DNA of 32,703 nucleotides from Candidatus Pelagibacterales bacterium (GCA_002715265.1 PAYS01000003.1:42845-75547), one strand, 5' to 3'; counted from the first letter of the stretch, positions 1-7,398 are shown. Notes: generated by a model not told the origin, from the sequence alone. Numbers and translations: made by a program.

Positions 1-1614
1 TTTTAGCACTGATGTTGAGTCTTTAACTGCCAAAATTAAATTTTCTATTCTAATTCCATATTTATTGGTTCTGTAAAAGCCTGGTTCATTGGATACTATC
101 ATTCCCACTTCAATAGGGATAAATGAACCTTTTGAGATTCTTTGAGGGCCTTCATGCACGCTTAAGCATGAGCCAACTCCATGACCAGTACCATGGCCAT
201 AATGCATTTCATTTTTCCATAACGGAGTTCTGGCTATAATGTCTAGTTCATTACCAGTAGTTCCAATTGGAAATTTAGCTGTTGCCAGTGCAATATGTGA
301 TTTTAGAACTATAGTAAAATCTAATTTCATTTGTTTAGTAGGTTGGCCAATAATAATAGTTCTAGTTACATCTGTGGTGCCCTCAAGATATTGTCCTCCA
401 CTATCACATAAATACATGCCATTTTTTAAAAATTTTTTACTTGATATTTTTGATACTCTATAATGCACTACAGCTCCGTTAGAAGAAAAGCCACTTATTG
501 TTTCAAAAGAAGTACATAAAAAGTTAGATTGAATTTTTCTTAAACTATCTATTTTTTTAGCAACGGATAACTCATTTAATTTATTGTAATTAGAATTTTT
601 TAGCCAATAAATAAATTTACATAGCGCAACCCCATCTTTTTTATGTGCGGATATAGCTCCTTTAATTTCTACTTTATTTTTGATTGCTTTTTTAATTTCA
701 ATGGGGCAATCCTTTTCGTAAAGATTGTTATATTTATTGGCACATTCAGCTATCACATGAGGAGTAGTCTTTGGGTCAACCCATATGGATTTTTTATTTT
801 TTGTAATTATTGAAACAATATCTAATATTTTATTTTCAGGATAAATCGTTAAATTTTTTATTTCTTCACTGAAGTATTTATGTATTCCTTGATTAATACG
901 ATTTTTATTTGTAAACAAATATAATTTCTTATTTCTTAACAAAATTGCCCTTAATAAAACAATTGGAGTGTGCGGTAAATCAGATCCTCTTATATTTAAT
1001 AACCATGCTAATGATTCTGGTTGAGAAATAATATATGCATCAACATTATTTTTATTTAAAATTTCGCATATGCAATTAATCTTTGATCTTGTTTTAATGC
1101 CTGCGTATCTAATTGCGTGCTTTTTTATTTGTGTTGTAGGACTATTAATTCTGTTTGATGTCCAGATTTGATCAATTAAATTATTACTATTCTTAATAAA
1201 ATTTATATTATTATTTTTCCCAAATTCTACTAGATTATTTAAATGAGAGTAAGAATAAATCCATGGATCTATTCCAATTTTTATAGTTTTGGTTTTAATA
1301 TTATTTTTAATCCATGACTTAAGAGGTATTTCAGAGCTCAAACATACTTCTATTTTAGTTCCTCTAGTTTCTTCTTTAGCTTGTAAAATATATCTACTAT
1401 CTACAAAAAGAATACATTTATTATTTAAAATAAGAATTTCTCCTGCAGAACCAGAAAAACCAGATATCCACTCCAATCTTGCTGAAGACTTAGGAACATA
1501 CTCTCCTAAAAAACTATCTGCCCTAGGCTGAATATATCCGTCTAAATTATGTTTTTTAAACAGCTGTCTTAATAAATTAATTCTATCAATAATCTTTTTG
1601 TGTTCTTGTGCCAT
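1..1614 (-). CDS. pepP: Xaa-Pro aminopeptidase (aminopeptidase P, M24B), 3' end off the window
   Basis: Reading the minus strand from ATG at 1614 gives 538 uninterrupted codons to the window edge, so the ORF track missed it for lack of a stop. The enzyme removes an N-terminal residue that precedes proline and is a cytosolic metallopeptidase with two metal ions. The N-terminal creatinase-like domains include FVDSRY near residue 70. The C-terminal pita-bread domain has the metal ligands in the expected order: CDSGGQY (about 404), DVTRT (about 415), HGTGHGVG (about 473), SNEPGFY (about 508) and GIRIENL (about 520). Long bacterial aminopeptidases P are about 590-600 residues, so roughly 60 residues lie outside. 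No strong ribosome site is visible before this ATG. Family assignment is secure; the exact dipeptide preference is not visible. Confidence 0.95.
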   Translation of the reverse strand, partial: MAQEHKKIIDRINLLRQLFKKHNLDGYIQPRADSFLGEYVPKSSARLEWISGFSGSAGEILILNNKCILFVDSRYILQAKEETRGTKIEVCLSSEIPLKSWIKNNIKTKTIKIGIDPWIYSYSHLNNLVEFGKNNNINFIKNSNNLIDQIWTSNRINSPTTQIKKHAIRYAGIKTRSKINCICEILNKNNVDAYIISQPESLAWLLNIRGSDLPHTPIVLLRAILLRNKKLYLFTNKNRINQGIHKYFSEEIKNLTIYPENKILDIVSIITKNKKSIWVDPKTTPHVIAECANKYNNLYEKDCPIEIKKAIKNKVEIKGAISAHKKDGVALCKFIYWLKNSNYNKLNELSVAKKIDSLRKIQSNFLCTSFETISGFSSNGAVVHYRVSKISSKKFLKNGMYLCDSGGQYLEGTTDVTRTIIIGQPTKQMKLDFTIVLKSHIALATAKFPIGTTGNELDIIARTPLWKNEMHYGHGTGHGVGSCLSVHEGPQRISKGSFIPIEVGMIVSNEPGFYRTNKYGIRIENLILAVKDSTSVLK

Positions 1615-1695
1615 AATATTATTATATAGATTAAACCCTAAACAATAAAATAGTTATATAGTATTTTAATTTATTTATAAAAGGTTATGAATAAA

Positions 1696-1810
1696 AAGCA
1701 TATCAGCTGTGTAATAATGACTTAATAATACAAAAAAAATAAGTTTTTATTGCATAAGATATGCTTATATATAGTAATTTTATTAATAATTTATGCATAA
1801 AATGCATATC
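1696..1810. repeat. Cluster of GCATATC / GATATGC motifs in the gene-free region
   Basis: Three copies of one heptamer lie within about 115 bases: GCATATC at 1698-1704, GATATGC at 1758-1764 and GCATATC at 1804-1810. The first two are in inverted orientation and extend to a 9-base match (AAGCATATC / GATATGCTT). The middle copy also forms a small inverted repeat with TGCATA just before it. A fourth intergenic copy lies upstream of the peroxiredoxin gene (18485-18491). They may be regulator binding sites for the downstream RNA candidate or for pepP. That function is inferred; only the repetition is seen. Copies inside uvrD and smc show that some occur by chance. Confidence 0.4.
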
Positions 1811-1854
1811 AAAATTGAAATATTAAATCTTTTAATTCTTCAATTTTAGTCTTA

Positions 1855-1860
1855 TATAAT
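1855..1860 (+). promoter_or_regulatory. Possible -10 box for the twin-hairpin RNA
   Basis: A perfect TATAAT sits at 1855-1860, so a transcript would start near 1867, just before the first hairpin stem at 1873. No good -35 hexamer lies 16-18 bases upstream, and in DNA this AT-rich a TATAAT box is weak evidence by itself. It is listed because its spacing to the structured region fits. Confidence 0.3.
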
Positions 1861-1866
1861 TCTACA

Positions 1867-1992
1867 TAAGTGTTAATAATTTAGTTTCCTCCCCCAGATG
1901 AGTAATCATCTAAAATGAATTAAATTATTAAAAATTTAGTATTTAATGGCAGTTTGTTTCCTCCCCGAAAATTCCCAAGCTGCCATTATATT
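1867..1992 (+). ncRNA. Candidate structured RNA: two hairpins with CCTCCCC (anti-SD-like) loops
   Basis: Two tandem hairpins are visible. Hairpin 1 pairs 1873-1887 with 1917-1931 (15 pairs, two of them G-U). Its large loop contains CCTCCCCC (1888-1895) and a 6-bp inner helix closed by a GTAA (GNRA) tetraloop (1896-1911). Hairpin 2 pairs 1944-1956 with 1976-1988 (13 pairs, one G-U) around a 19-base loop that starts TTTCCTCCCC. Both loops carry the same TTTCCTCCCC core, complementary to Shine-Dalgarno sequences, in a region otherwise almost free of C runs. Small RNAs with paired CCUCCUCCC loops are known in Alphaproteobacteria (the CcsR 'cuckoo' RNAs of Rhodobacter and suhB-type RNAs of Rhizobiales), and the arrangement resembles them. 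No T-run terminator follows, so it may be processed from a longer transcript or act as the leader of the ORF at 2009. Confidence 0.6.
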
Positions 1993-2008
1993 AATTTAGG
2001 AAAAATTT

Positions 2009-2275
2009 ATGAGATATGAAGAATTGAAAGATGACTCTTTTAAAAGAGTAAAATTAAGTAATGTCAGTCAATATTATGAATATAAATATTGTATAGAAAA
2101 AATCAGTATAGGTAAATATGAACACAGTAAAAATAGTATTAAAATTTTTAAGTATATTTTAAACTTTATTATTAATATTTTTTGTGTGTCGAAGAATAAC
2201 AAATTGAACGTTTATTATAAAAATAATAATAATAATGAAATGTACTCAAAGTTTTGGTGGAACATAAGTTTTTAA
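2009..2275 (+). CDS. Hypothetical 88-residue Lys/Asn/Tyr-rich protein, uncertain
   Basis: An ATG preceded by AGGA at a 9-10 base spacing opens an 88-codon frame directly after the twin-hairpin RNA. The product is rich in Lys, Asn, Ile and Tyr. It has one short hydrophobic stretch (IFKYILNFIINIF, residues 46-58) and an asparagine run near the end. I recognise no family; it does not look like the DUF1127 proteins that accompany anti-SD RNAs in other Alphaproteobacteria. Its last 30 bases overlap the 3' end of prmA on the opposite strand. A frame this long is unusual by chance at such AT content, but composition alone cannot prove that it is translated. Confidence 0.35.
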   Translation: MRYEELKDDSFKRVKLSNVSQYYEYKYCIEKISIGKYEHSKNSIKIFKYILNFIINIFCVSKNNKLNVYYKNNNNNEMYSKFWWNISF

Positions 2276-3124
2276 TATAATTATTGCCCATTTATTTATT
2301 AAAATATTTTTATCTATTATTAATCCAAATTTTCTGAATTTATTAGCTACCATAAAAATTTGAGTATTTAATATTCCTGATAATATAACTCTGCCATTTT
2401 TATTTAGTTTATTACTAATATTTTTGGCCATATCCATTATTGGTCTAGCAAGAATATTTATTACGATTAAGTCATAGTTATTTTGTAGAGTTTTTTTAGT
2501 AAAAGAGCCTTTATATATAAAAGTATTATAATTTACCAAATTAATTTTAATATTAGATTTTGCAGCATTTATAGCTAATTTATCAATATCTAAGCCTTCA
2601 ATTTTTAACTTATATATTTTTGCTAATATAATGGTTAATATTCCTGAACCGCATCCAATATCAATAATGTTTTTTGTTTTTGATTTTTTTAAATATTTTA
2701 TTTTGTTTAATATTTGAATAATTCCTTCTGTAGTAGGATGGTGACCTGTTCCAAAACCAGTGCTGGCAGGAATTATAATGTTTTTATTAATAAAAAAATT
2801 ATTGTTATTTTTATTTTCTGAAATGTAATATTTTCCTATCACTTTCTGGGCCAGAATTGGATAATTATAATTTACTTCATGTACTTCTTTAACTAATTTT
2901 AAATTATTTATTTTTTTAACTATTTTAGAAAGTTGGATTTCTATTTTTTTTAAATTAGGCTTATTATAAAAAATAGCTTTGGTAATAAATTTTGATGAAT
3001 GTGTATATTCATACTTACTATTTAAATTAATTGATGAAGTTGAAGCATTGAAGTTTAAAAATATATTTTCAATTTTTTCTCTATTTTCTAAAGATGTTTT
3101 AATTTTTAATGTATAAATGATCAT
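2246..3124 (-). CDS. prmA: Ribosomal protein L11 methyltransferase
   Basis: This is a 292-residue SAM-dependent methyltransferase that trimethylates ribosomal protein L11. An N-terminal substrate-binding domain is followed by the PrmA signature GFGTGHHPTT (about 123-132), the SAM motif DIGCGSG (155-161) and NILARPI in place of the usual NPPF-type motif, typical of the family. Length is normal. It is the last gene of the minus-strand run, 12 bases after the helicase stop codon, an arrangement suggesting co-transcription. Codon choice is extremely A/T-rich, like its neighbours. The 3' end overlaps the uncertain ORF on the other strand. The assignment is confident. Confidence 0.95.
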   Translation of the reverse strand: MIIYTLKIKTSLENREKIENIFLNFNASTSSINLNSKYEYTHSSKFITKAIFYNKPNLKKIEIQLSKIVKKINNLKLVKEVHEVNYNYPILAQKVIGKYYISENKNNNNFFINKNIIIPASTGFGTGHHPTTEGIIQILNKIKYLKKSKTKNIIDIGCGSGILTIILAKIYKLKIEGLDIDKLAINAAKSNIKINLVNYNTFIYKGSFTKKTLQNNYDLIVINILARPIMDMAKNISNKLNKNGRVILSGILNTQIFMVANKFRKFGLIIDKNILINKWAIIILKTYVPPKL

Positions 3125-3136
3125 ATAGTAAAAAAG

Positions 3137-5320
3137 CTATACTTTTTCTATGAAATTAATCAGCAGTTTTTTTATATCTGATTTTTCAAAATCAATCGTA
3201 ACCTTGTCTTCATCGATATCAACAATAATTCCATAACCAAATTTTTGATGAAATACTCTTTCTTTTAACGCAAAATTATTTTTATTATTTTCTATACGGT
3301 TATTAAGTAAATTTATGTTTTTTTTATAATTATTATTGTTTCTCCAAGCAGAAGCATAGGATGATGGAAAATTTGTATTATGCTCATTGAATGATGACAT
3401 CTCATTAATATTTTTTTTAGGTAATTCATTTAAAAACCTCGAAGGCAGGCAATCAACCCATTGACCATGTGTAAGTCTTGAACTTGCATTATATATCCAT
3501 ACCTCTTGTCTTGCTCTAGTAATTCCTACATATGCGAGTCGTCTTTCTTCTTCTAAACCTTCTGAACCATTTTCATCTATTGCTCTTTGATTTGGAAATA
3601 AACCATCTTCCCAACCAGGTAAAAATACTATGGGAAATTCTAATCCTTTTGCAGAATGAAGCGTCATTATTTTAGCTGTTTCATTACTATCATTTGATGC
3701 TCCATCCATTACTAGTTGAATGTGTTCCAAAAAATTACTTAATGAGTCAAATTCATTTATAGCATTTACTAATTCTTTTAAATTATCAAGTCTTCCAGGC
3801 GCTTCAATTGATCGGTCTTTTTTTAGCATATCTATATAACCGGATTCTTCTAATATAATTTCCAATAGTTCATTTAATTTAGTATTTTTAGATTCTTCAC
3901 GCCATCTATCTATATTTTTAAAAAATATTCTAATAGATGATCTAGCTTTATTGGAAATTTCGTCTGTTTCAATTAATCGTCTGGAAGAGCTCTCTAAATT
4001 TATGTTCATAGAGCGGGCATATTTTTCAATTATATTTAATGTAGCATCACCAAGACCTCTTTTTGGTTTATTTATTATTCTCTCGAAAGCTAATTGATCA
4101 TCAGAAGAATGTGTTAATCTTAAATAAGCAATAGCATCTCTAATTTCAGATCTTTCGTAAAACCTTAATCCTCCTATAACTTGATAAGGTAAGCCAATTT
4201 TTAAAAACCTTTCTTCGAAATTTCTAGTTTGAAAACTTGCTCTTACTAAAATAGCGATCTTATTAAGAGAATTATTTTTTCTATGGTAAGCCTCAATTTC
4301 TTCTCCTATAGCCCTTGCTTCTTCTTGTCCATCATATACAGTTCTAATATTTAAAGTATTTCCCATCTCATCATCAGTCCAGAGAGTTTTGCCTAATCTG
4401 CTTTTATTATGTGATATTAAATGAGAGGCTGCTTCTAATATATTTCCAGTAGATCTATAATTTTTTTCTAGTTTAATAATTTTTGCTTCTTTAAAATCCT
4501 TTTCAAAATTTAAAATATTATTTACATCAGCGCCTCTCCAAGAGTATATTGATTGATCATCATCGCCCACGGCACATAAGTTTTTATGCATATTGGATAG
4601 TGTTTTAAGCCAATAATACTGCGATGCATTTGTATCTTGAAATTCGTCAACTAAAATATATTTAAATTTTTTTTGGTATAAATTTTTTATATCTTCATTT
4701 TCTTTAAAAATAGTAATCACATGTAGTAATAAATCTCCAAAATCCGCCGCATTTAAATTTATTAGACGTTTTTGATAATTTTCATATAATTTTATTGATT
4801 TATGGTTTGCAAAATCTGTGCCTGAGTGGAAAGAATCTTTAATTTCACTTGGTTTCAAGCCCATATCTTTCCATCTTTGAATAATTGACAGTAAGCTTCT
4901 CGCTGGCCATCTTTTTTCGTCAATATTTTCAGCGGAAAGTATTTGTTTTATAAGTCTAATTTGGTCATCACTATCTATAATAGTAAAAGATGGTTTTAAA
5001 GATACAAGTTCTGCATTCGTTCTGAGTATTCTTGCAGCAATGGAATGGAACGTCCCCAACCACCAGCCAGCTACGGATCTTTTTATCATACTTTCTACTC
5101 TAATTCTCATTTCATTTGCAGCTTTATTAGTAAAAGTAACAGCACATATTTCTGAAGGATGCGCAGATTTGGAGTAAAGTAAATAAGCTAATCTGGTAGT
5201 TAAGACTTTTGTTTTACCAGTACCGGCTCCTGCTAAAACTAATAAAGGGCCATTTATTGTTTCAACAGCCTGTTTTTGTTCTTTGTTAAGGTTTGTAAAA
5301 TAATTTAGTTCTTTTTGCAT
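3137..5320 (-). CDS. uvrD: UvrD/PcrA-type superfamily 1 DNA helicase
   Basis: This 727-residue 3'-5' ATP-dependent DNA helicase serves nucleotide excision and mismatch repair and removal of proteins from DNA. Visible motifs are the Q-motif region LNKEQKQAV, Walker A GAGTGKT (31-37), DEFQDTNASQY (motif II), GDDDQSIYSWRGA (motif III), NYRSTGNI (motif IV), MTLHSAKGLEFPIVFLPG (motif V) and EEERRLAYVGITRA (motif VI). The C-terminal tail ends in a small basic domain (HQKFGYGIIVDIDEDKVTIDF) like the UvrD/PcrA tudor-like tail that contacts RNA polymerase. It sits 24 bases after the SDR gene. UvrD and PcrA cannot be separated on motifs alone. Confidence 0.95.
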   Translation of the reverse strand: MQKELNYFTNLNKEQKQAVETINGPLLVLAGAGTGKTKVLTTRLAYLLYSKSAHPSEICAVTFTNKAANEMRIRVESMIKRSVAGWWLGTFHSIAARILRTNAELVSLKPSFTIIDSDDQIRLIKQILSAENIDEKRWPARSLLSIIQRWKDMGLKPSEIKDSFHSGTDFANHKSIKLYENYQKRLINLNAADFGDLLLHVITIFKENEDIKNLYQKKFKYILVDEFQDTNASQYYWLKTLSNMHKNLCAVGDDDQSIYSWRGADVNNILNFEKDFKEAKIIKLEKNYRSTGNILEAASHLISHNKSRLGKTLWTDDEMGNTLNIRTVYDGQEEARAIGEEIEAYHRKNNSLNKIAILVRASFQTRNFEERFLKIGLPYQVIGGLRFYERSEIRDAIAYLRLTHSSDDQLAFERIINKPKRGLGDATLNIIEKYARSMNINLESSSRRLIETDEISNKARSSIRIFFKNIDRWREESKNTKLNELLEIILEESGYIDMLKKDRSIEAPGRLDNLKELVNAINEFDSLSNFLEHIQLVMDGASNDSNETAKIMTLHSAKGLEFPIVFLPGWEDGLFPNQRAIDENGSEGLEEERRLAYVGITRARQEVWIYNASSRLTHGQWVDCLPSRFLNELPKKNINEMSSFNEHNTNFPSSYASAWRNNNNYKKNINLLNNRIENNKNNFALKERVFHQKFGYGIIVDIDEDKVTIDFEKSDIKKLLINFIEKV

Positions 5321-5344
5321 TATTATAAATGTTGTTAAATTAAT

Positions 5345-6175
5345 TTAAATAGCTGACCAACCGCCATCTAACATTAAAGTATGGCCTGTAACGATAGAAG
5401 AAGCATCTGATGCTAAAAATAGAATCCCTCCTGCCATCTCTGAAACTTCTGCTAACCTTTTTAGAGGAGTTCTTTGAATAATATGATCCAGTTTTGCTTT
5501 ATCTTTACTTAATTCTTTTACTAATCTTGTTTTGGTATAGGTAGGTCCTATAGAGTTGACTCTAATTCCTCTATCTCCCCATTCATTAGCTAAAGACCTA
5601 GTTAAATTAACTAGCGCACCTTTTGAGGCGTGATAAGGTGAATTTGGTGCTGGTCCTCCTCCTGTAACTCCCATTATAGAGGAAATATTAATAATTGATC
5701 CTTTGTTTTTTTCTAGCATGCCTTTTGCGACTGTTCTACAACATATAAAAGCACTAGTGAGATTTAAATTAATAATTTTATTAAATTCTTCTGTTTTCAT
5801 TAATTCTGCAGGATTTCTATGAGCAGTCCCTGCATTATTTATTAATACATCAGTAGTTCCAAATTCTTTTTCTACATCGTTAAATACTTTTATTATATCC
5901 TTTTCATAGTTTACATCTAATTCCCACGCTTTGGCTTTAATATTTGCTTCATTAAGCTCTTTTTCTAGTAATTTAGCGCTATTAATATCTTTATCAGTTA
6001 TAGCTATTTTACTTCCTGCTTTACCGCATGCTATTGCTGCCACCCTGCCAATACCCTGTGCGGCTCCAGTAATCAGTGTTGTTCTTTCGTCTAGGCTAAA
6101 TAGTTTTTTTATATCAAATTCTTTTGCGGAAGGCATTGTAAAGCCTGTTTGTTCATCTATTAAGTCATTATTCAA
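5345..6175 (-). CDS. Short-chain dehydrogenase/reductase (gluconate 5-dehydrogenase-like)
   Basis: A classical SDR oxidoreductase of 276 residues. The NAD(P)-binding TGAAQGIG lies at 36-43, NNAG at 113-116, the catalytic Ser in ISSIMG near 165, and Tyr181/Lys185 in YHASK. The C-terminus TGHTLMLDGGWSAI is typical of the family. Asp after the second strand (TDKD) favours NAD. A TTG start at 6175 is chosen because AGGAG lies just upstream in the gap after the rraA-like gene. The overall pattern resembles gluconate 5-dehydrogenase-like enzymes, but the substrate cannot be read from sequence. Sitting directly behind an RraA-family gene suggests the two may act in one sugar-acid or keto-acid catabolic step; this is inference. 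Confidence 0.88.
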   Translation of the reverse strand: MNNDLIDEQTGFTMPSAKEFDIKKLFSLDERTTLITGAAQGIGRVAAIACGKAGSKIAITDKDINSAKLLEKELNEANIKAKAWELDVNYEKDIIKVFNDVEKEFGTTDVLINNAGTAHRNPAELMKTEEFNKIINLNLTSAFICCRTVAKGMLEKNKGSIINISSIMGVTGGGPAPNSPYHASKGALVNLTRSLANEWGDRGIRVNSIGPTYTKTRLVKELSKDKAKLDHIIQRTPLKRLAEVSEMAGGILFLASDASSIVTGHTLMLDGGWSAI

Positions 6176-6191
6176 TTTGTTTCTCCTAAAA

Positions 6192-6851
6192 CTAGAATTT
6201 TTTGTATTTTAAATATGCTTTCTTGGGATTCTCTCCATTTAAAATAGCAATTCTCATTTTATCTTCTGAGTTTAAATCATTTTTAGCTTTATTTATGATT
6301 TTTCTTACTATATTTTTAGGAATTATTACAATTCCATCCTCGTCAGCAATTAAATAATCTCCAGTATCTATAGGGGTATTTTCTATACAAATTTTTTTGC
6401 CCATAGATTTTGTCAACCATTTTCCTGCAATATCTTTGGGCGTATTAAATCTGCAATAAACTGGAAATTTAATTTCATTTTTAATTCTTGTAACATCCCT
6501 GCAACCCCCATCAGCAATATAACCTATAATATTTCTTTTTTTTAGTGTTTCTGCGGACAGCTCTCCCATTAGTGCTATAGAATGATTATTTGGTTGACAT
6601 ACTACAATACTATTTGGTTCTGCATTAGACAAAAACTCAGTCCAAGACAGCAATGTATCATGTACTTCTGCTTTTTCATTCAATTCTCCTGATAATGTCC
6701 ATATTTTTCCAGCTAAAACCTTTTCGTACTTCAAAGGTCTTATTTCTGGAGGTAAGGTTTGATCTGAAAACCCTTCCGATCTGAGAGCATCATGTATAAT
6801 AGAAGAGTTAAGTTTTGAGAGCTCTTCAACTATATCATCATTATTTTGCAT
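6192..6851 (-). CDS. RraA-family protein (HMG/CHA aldolase-like)
   Basis: This 219-residue member of the RraA / 4-hydroxy-4-methyl-2-oxoglutarate aldolase superfamily has GELSAE at 96-101 and the Arg-Asp pair in GGCRDVTR (118-119), which in aldolase members bind pyruvate and metal. It also has DYLIADEDGIVIIP near the C-terminus. With the Arg-Asp signature present, a metal-dependent keto-acid aldolase or oxaloacetate decarboxylase is more likely than the RNase E inhibitor function of E. coli RraA. The product is cytosolic. It follows the small lipoprotein with a one-base gap and precedes the SDR gene by 16 bases. Substrate unknown. Confidence 0.85.
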   Translation of the reverse strand: MQNNDDIVEELSKLNSSIIHDALRSEGFSDQTLPPEIRPLKYEKVLAGKIWTLSGELNEKAEVHDTLLSWTEFLSNAEPNSIVVCQPNNHSIALMGELSAETLKKRNIIGYIADGGCRDVTRIKNEIKFPVYCRFNTPKDIAGKWLTKSMGKKICIENTPIDTGDYLIADEDGIVIIPKNIVRKIINKAKNDLNSEDKMRIAILNGENPKKAYLKYKKF

Positions 6852-6852
6852 T

Positions 6853-7032
6853 TTAATCTTTTGTGGGATTGGGAAAATCTGTTTTCACTGTGCAGCTATT
6901 TGTATCAGGATCAAATTCACCAGAACAAAATAAATTAAAGGGGTTTAGTTCATTAAAGGAGTATTCACTGCAGCTTGAAATACTAATAATAGTAATAAAT
7001 ATAAAAAATATTTTTATAAGTATATTGATAAT
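6853..7032 (-). CDS. Small lipoprotein, 59 aa, apparent ATT start
   Basis: An open frame between the subunit IV gene and the rraA-like gene encodes a short basic N-terminus, a hydrophobic stretch (IFFIFITIISIS) and a lipobox-like ISSC. A mature peptide of about 37 residues follows, with two further cysteines (LFCSGEFDPDTNSC). No ATG, GTG or TTG exists in frame after the preceding stop. ATT at 7032, four bases after AGGA, is the best start, which explains the gap in the ORF track. The stop lies one base before the next gene's ATG, supporting a real gene in the operon. Function is unknown: I know no family for it. A periplasm-facing inner- or outer-membrane anchored peptide is inferred. Confidence 0.5.
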   Translation of the reverse strand: MINILIKIFFIFITIISISSCSEYSFNELNPFNLFCSGEFDPDTNSCTVKTDFPNPTKD

Positions 7033-7048
7033 ATATTCCTTTGATGCT

Positions 7049-7177
7049 CTACACTAAAAAAATAGCCATTAGAATTAATAAAACTATTACACCTATAGAA
7101 GTATAGACACCCAATTTTATAAAATTCTTAAAAGTATTAACATGTTCTTGATAGTATTTTTTTTTATCGTAAGACAT
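7049..7177 (-). CDS. aa3-type cytochrome c oxidase subunit IV (small, 42 aa)
   Basis: ATG at 7177 with GGAGAAAAA just upstream encodes 42 residues: a soluble Lys/Tyr/His-containing N-terminus (YYQEHVNTFKNFIKLG) and one membrane helix ending VIVLLILMAIFLV. This matches the bacterial aa3-type cytochrome c oxidase subunit IV family (PF07835), one-helix proteins of about 40-50 residues; the helix ending is a close likeness. It is too short for the ORF track. It is the first gene of the minus-strand run and is divergent from ctaC, so complex IV subunits are transcribed from both sides of the 7178-7398 intergenic region. Confidence 0.85.
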   Translation of the reverse strand: MSYDKKKYYQEHVNTFKNFIKLGVYTSIGVIVLLILMAIFLV

Positions 7178-7274
7178 TTTTTCTCCATAAATATATATAT
7201 AGATATTTCATTTAATATTAATACATTAATAATATAATTAATGATATATGTATATTAAATATTTTTTAGAATTA

Positions 7275-7304
7275 AAAAAAATAGTATTTATTAGCTATTT
7301 TTTT
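7275..7304. repeat. 10-bp inverted repeat in the divergent oxidase intergenic region
   Basis: AAAAAAATAG (7275-7284) and its exact complement CTATTTTTTT (7295-7304) flank a 10-base loop. It lies between the divergent subunit IV and ctaC genes. It could be an operator or cruciform, but in DNA this AT-rich an A/T-dominated repeat may be accidental. Nothing else was recognised in this 221-base gap beyond the ctaC promoter and the subunit IV leader. Confidence 0.3.
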
Positions 7305-7332
7305 ATCTAATCCTTGATTTACTAATTATTCG

Positions 7333-7362
7333 TTGTTAAATGATATGTATTAATATTATAAT
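7333..7362 (+). promoter_or_regulatory. Sigma70-like promoter of the cytochrome oxidase operon
   Basis: TTGTTA (7333-7338) and a perfect TATAAT (7357-7362) are separated by 18 bases. This would start transcription near 7369, about 30 bases before the ctaC ATG, leaving room for the AGAGG ribosome site at about 7389-7393. Position directly upstream of a long co-directional gene run supports it. Confidence 0.55.
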
Positions 7363-7398
7363 GTATTAAAATAACAAATTTTTATAAAGAGGTCTTTA

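Noticed and set aside
239-463. Plus-strand 74-aa ORF, with others at 1289-1531, 5931-6212 and 31803-32420
   Set aside because: They lie opposite conserved coding sequence (aminopeptidase P, the SDR gene, the vWA-like protein), have no family features and are frame shadows.
2009-2275. DUF1127 protein as partner of the anti-SD RNA
   Set aside because: The product is Lys/Asn-rich without the short arginine-rich DUF1127 pattern, so the CcsR-type gene pairing cannot be claimed.
6863-7057. Plus-strand 64-aa ORF
   Set aside because: It lies antisense to the small lipoprotein, whose minus-strand frame has a signal, lipobox and ribosome site; the plus frame shows none.
7275-7304. Inverted repeat as an intrinsic terminator
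   Set aside because: The stem is almost all A/T and lies between divergent gene starts, where a terminator is not expected; kept only as a repeat.
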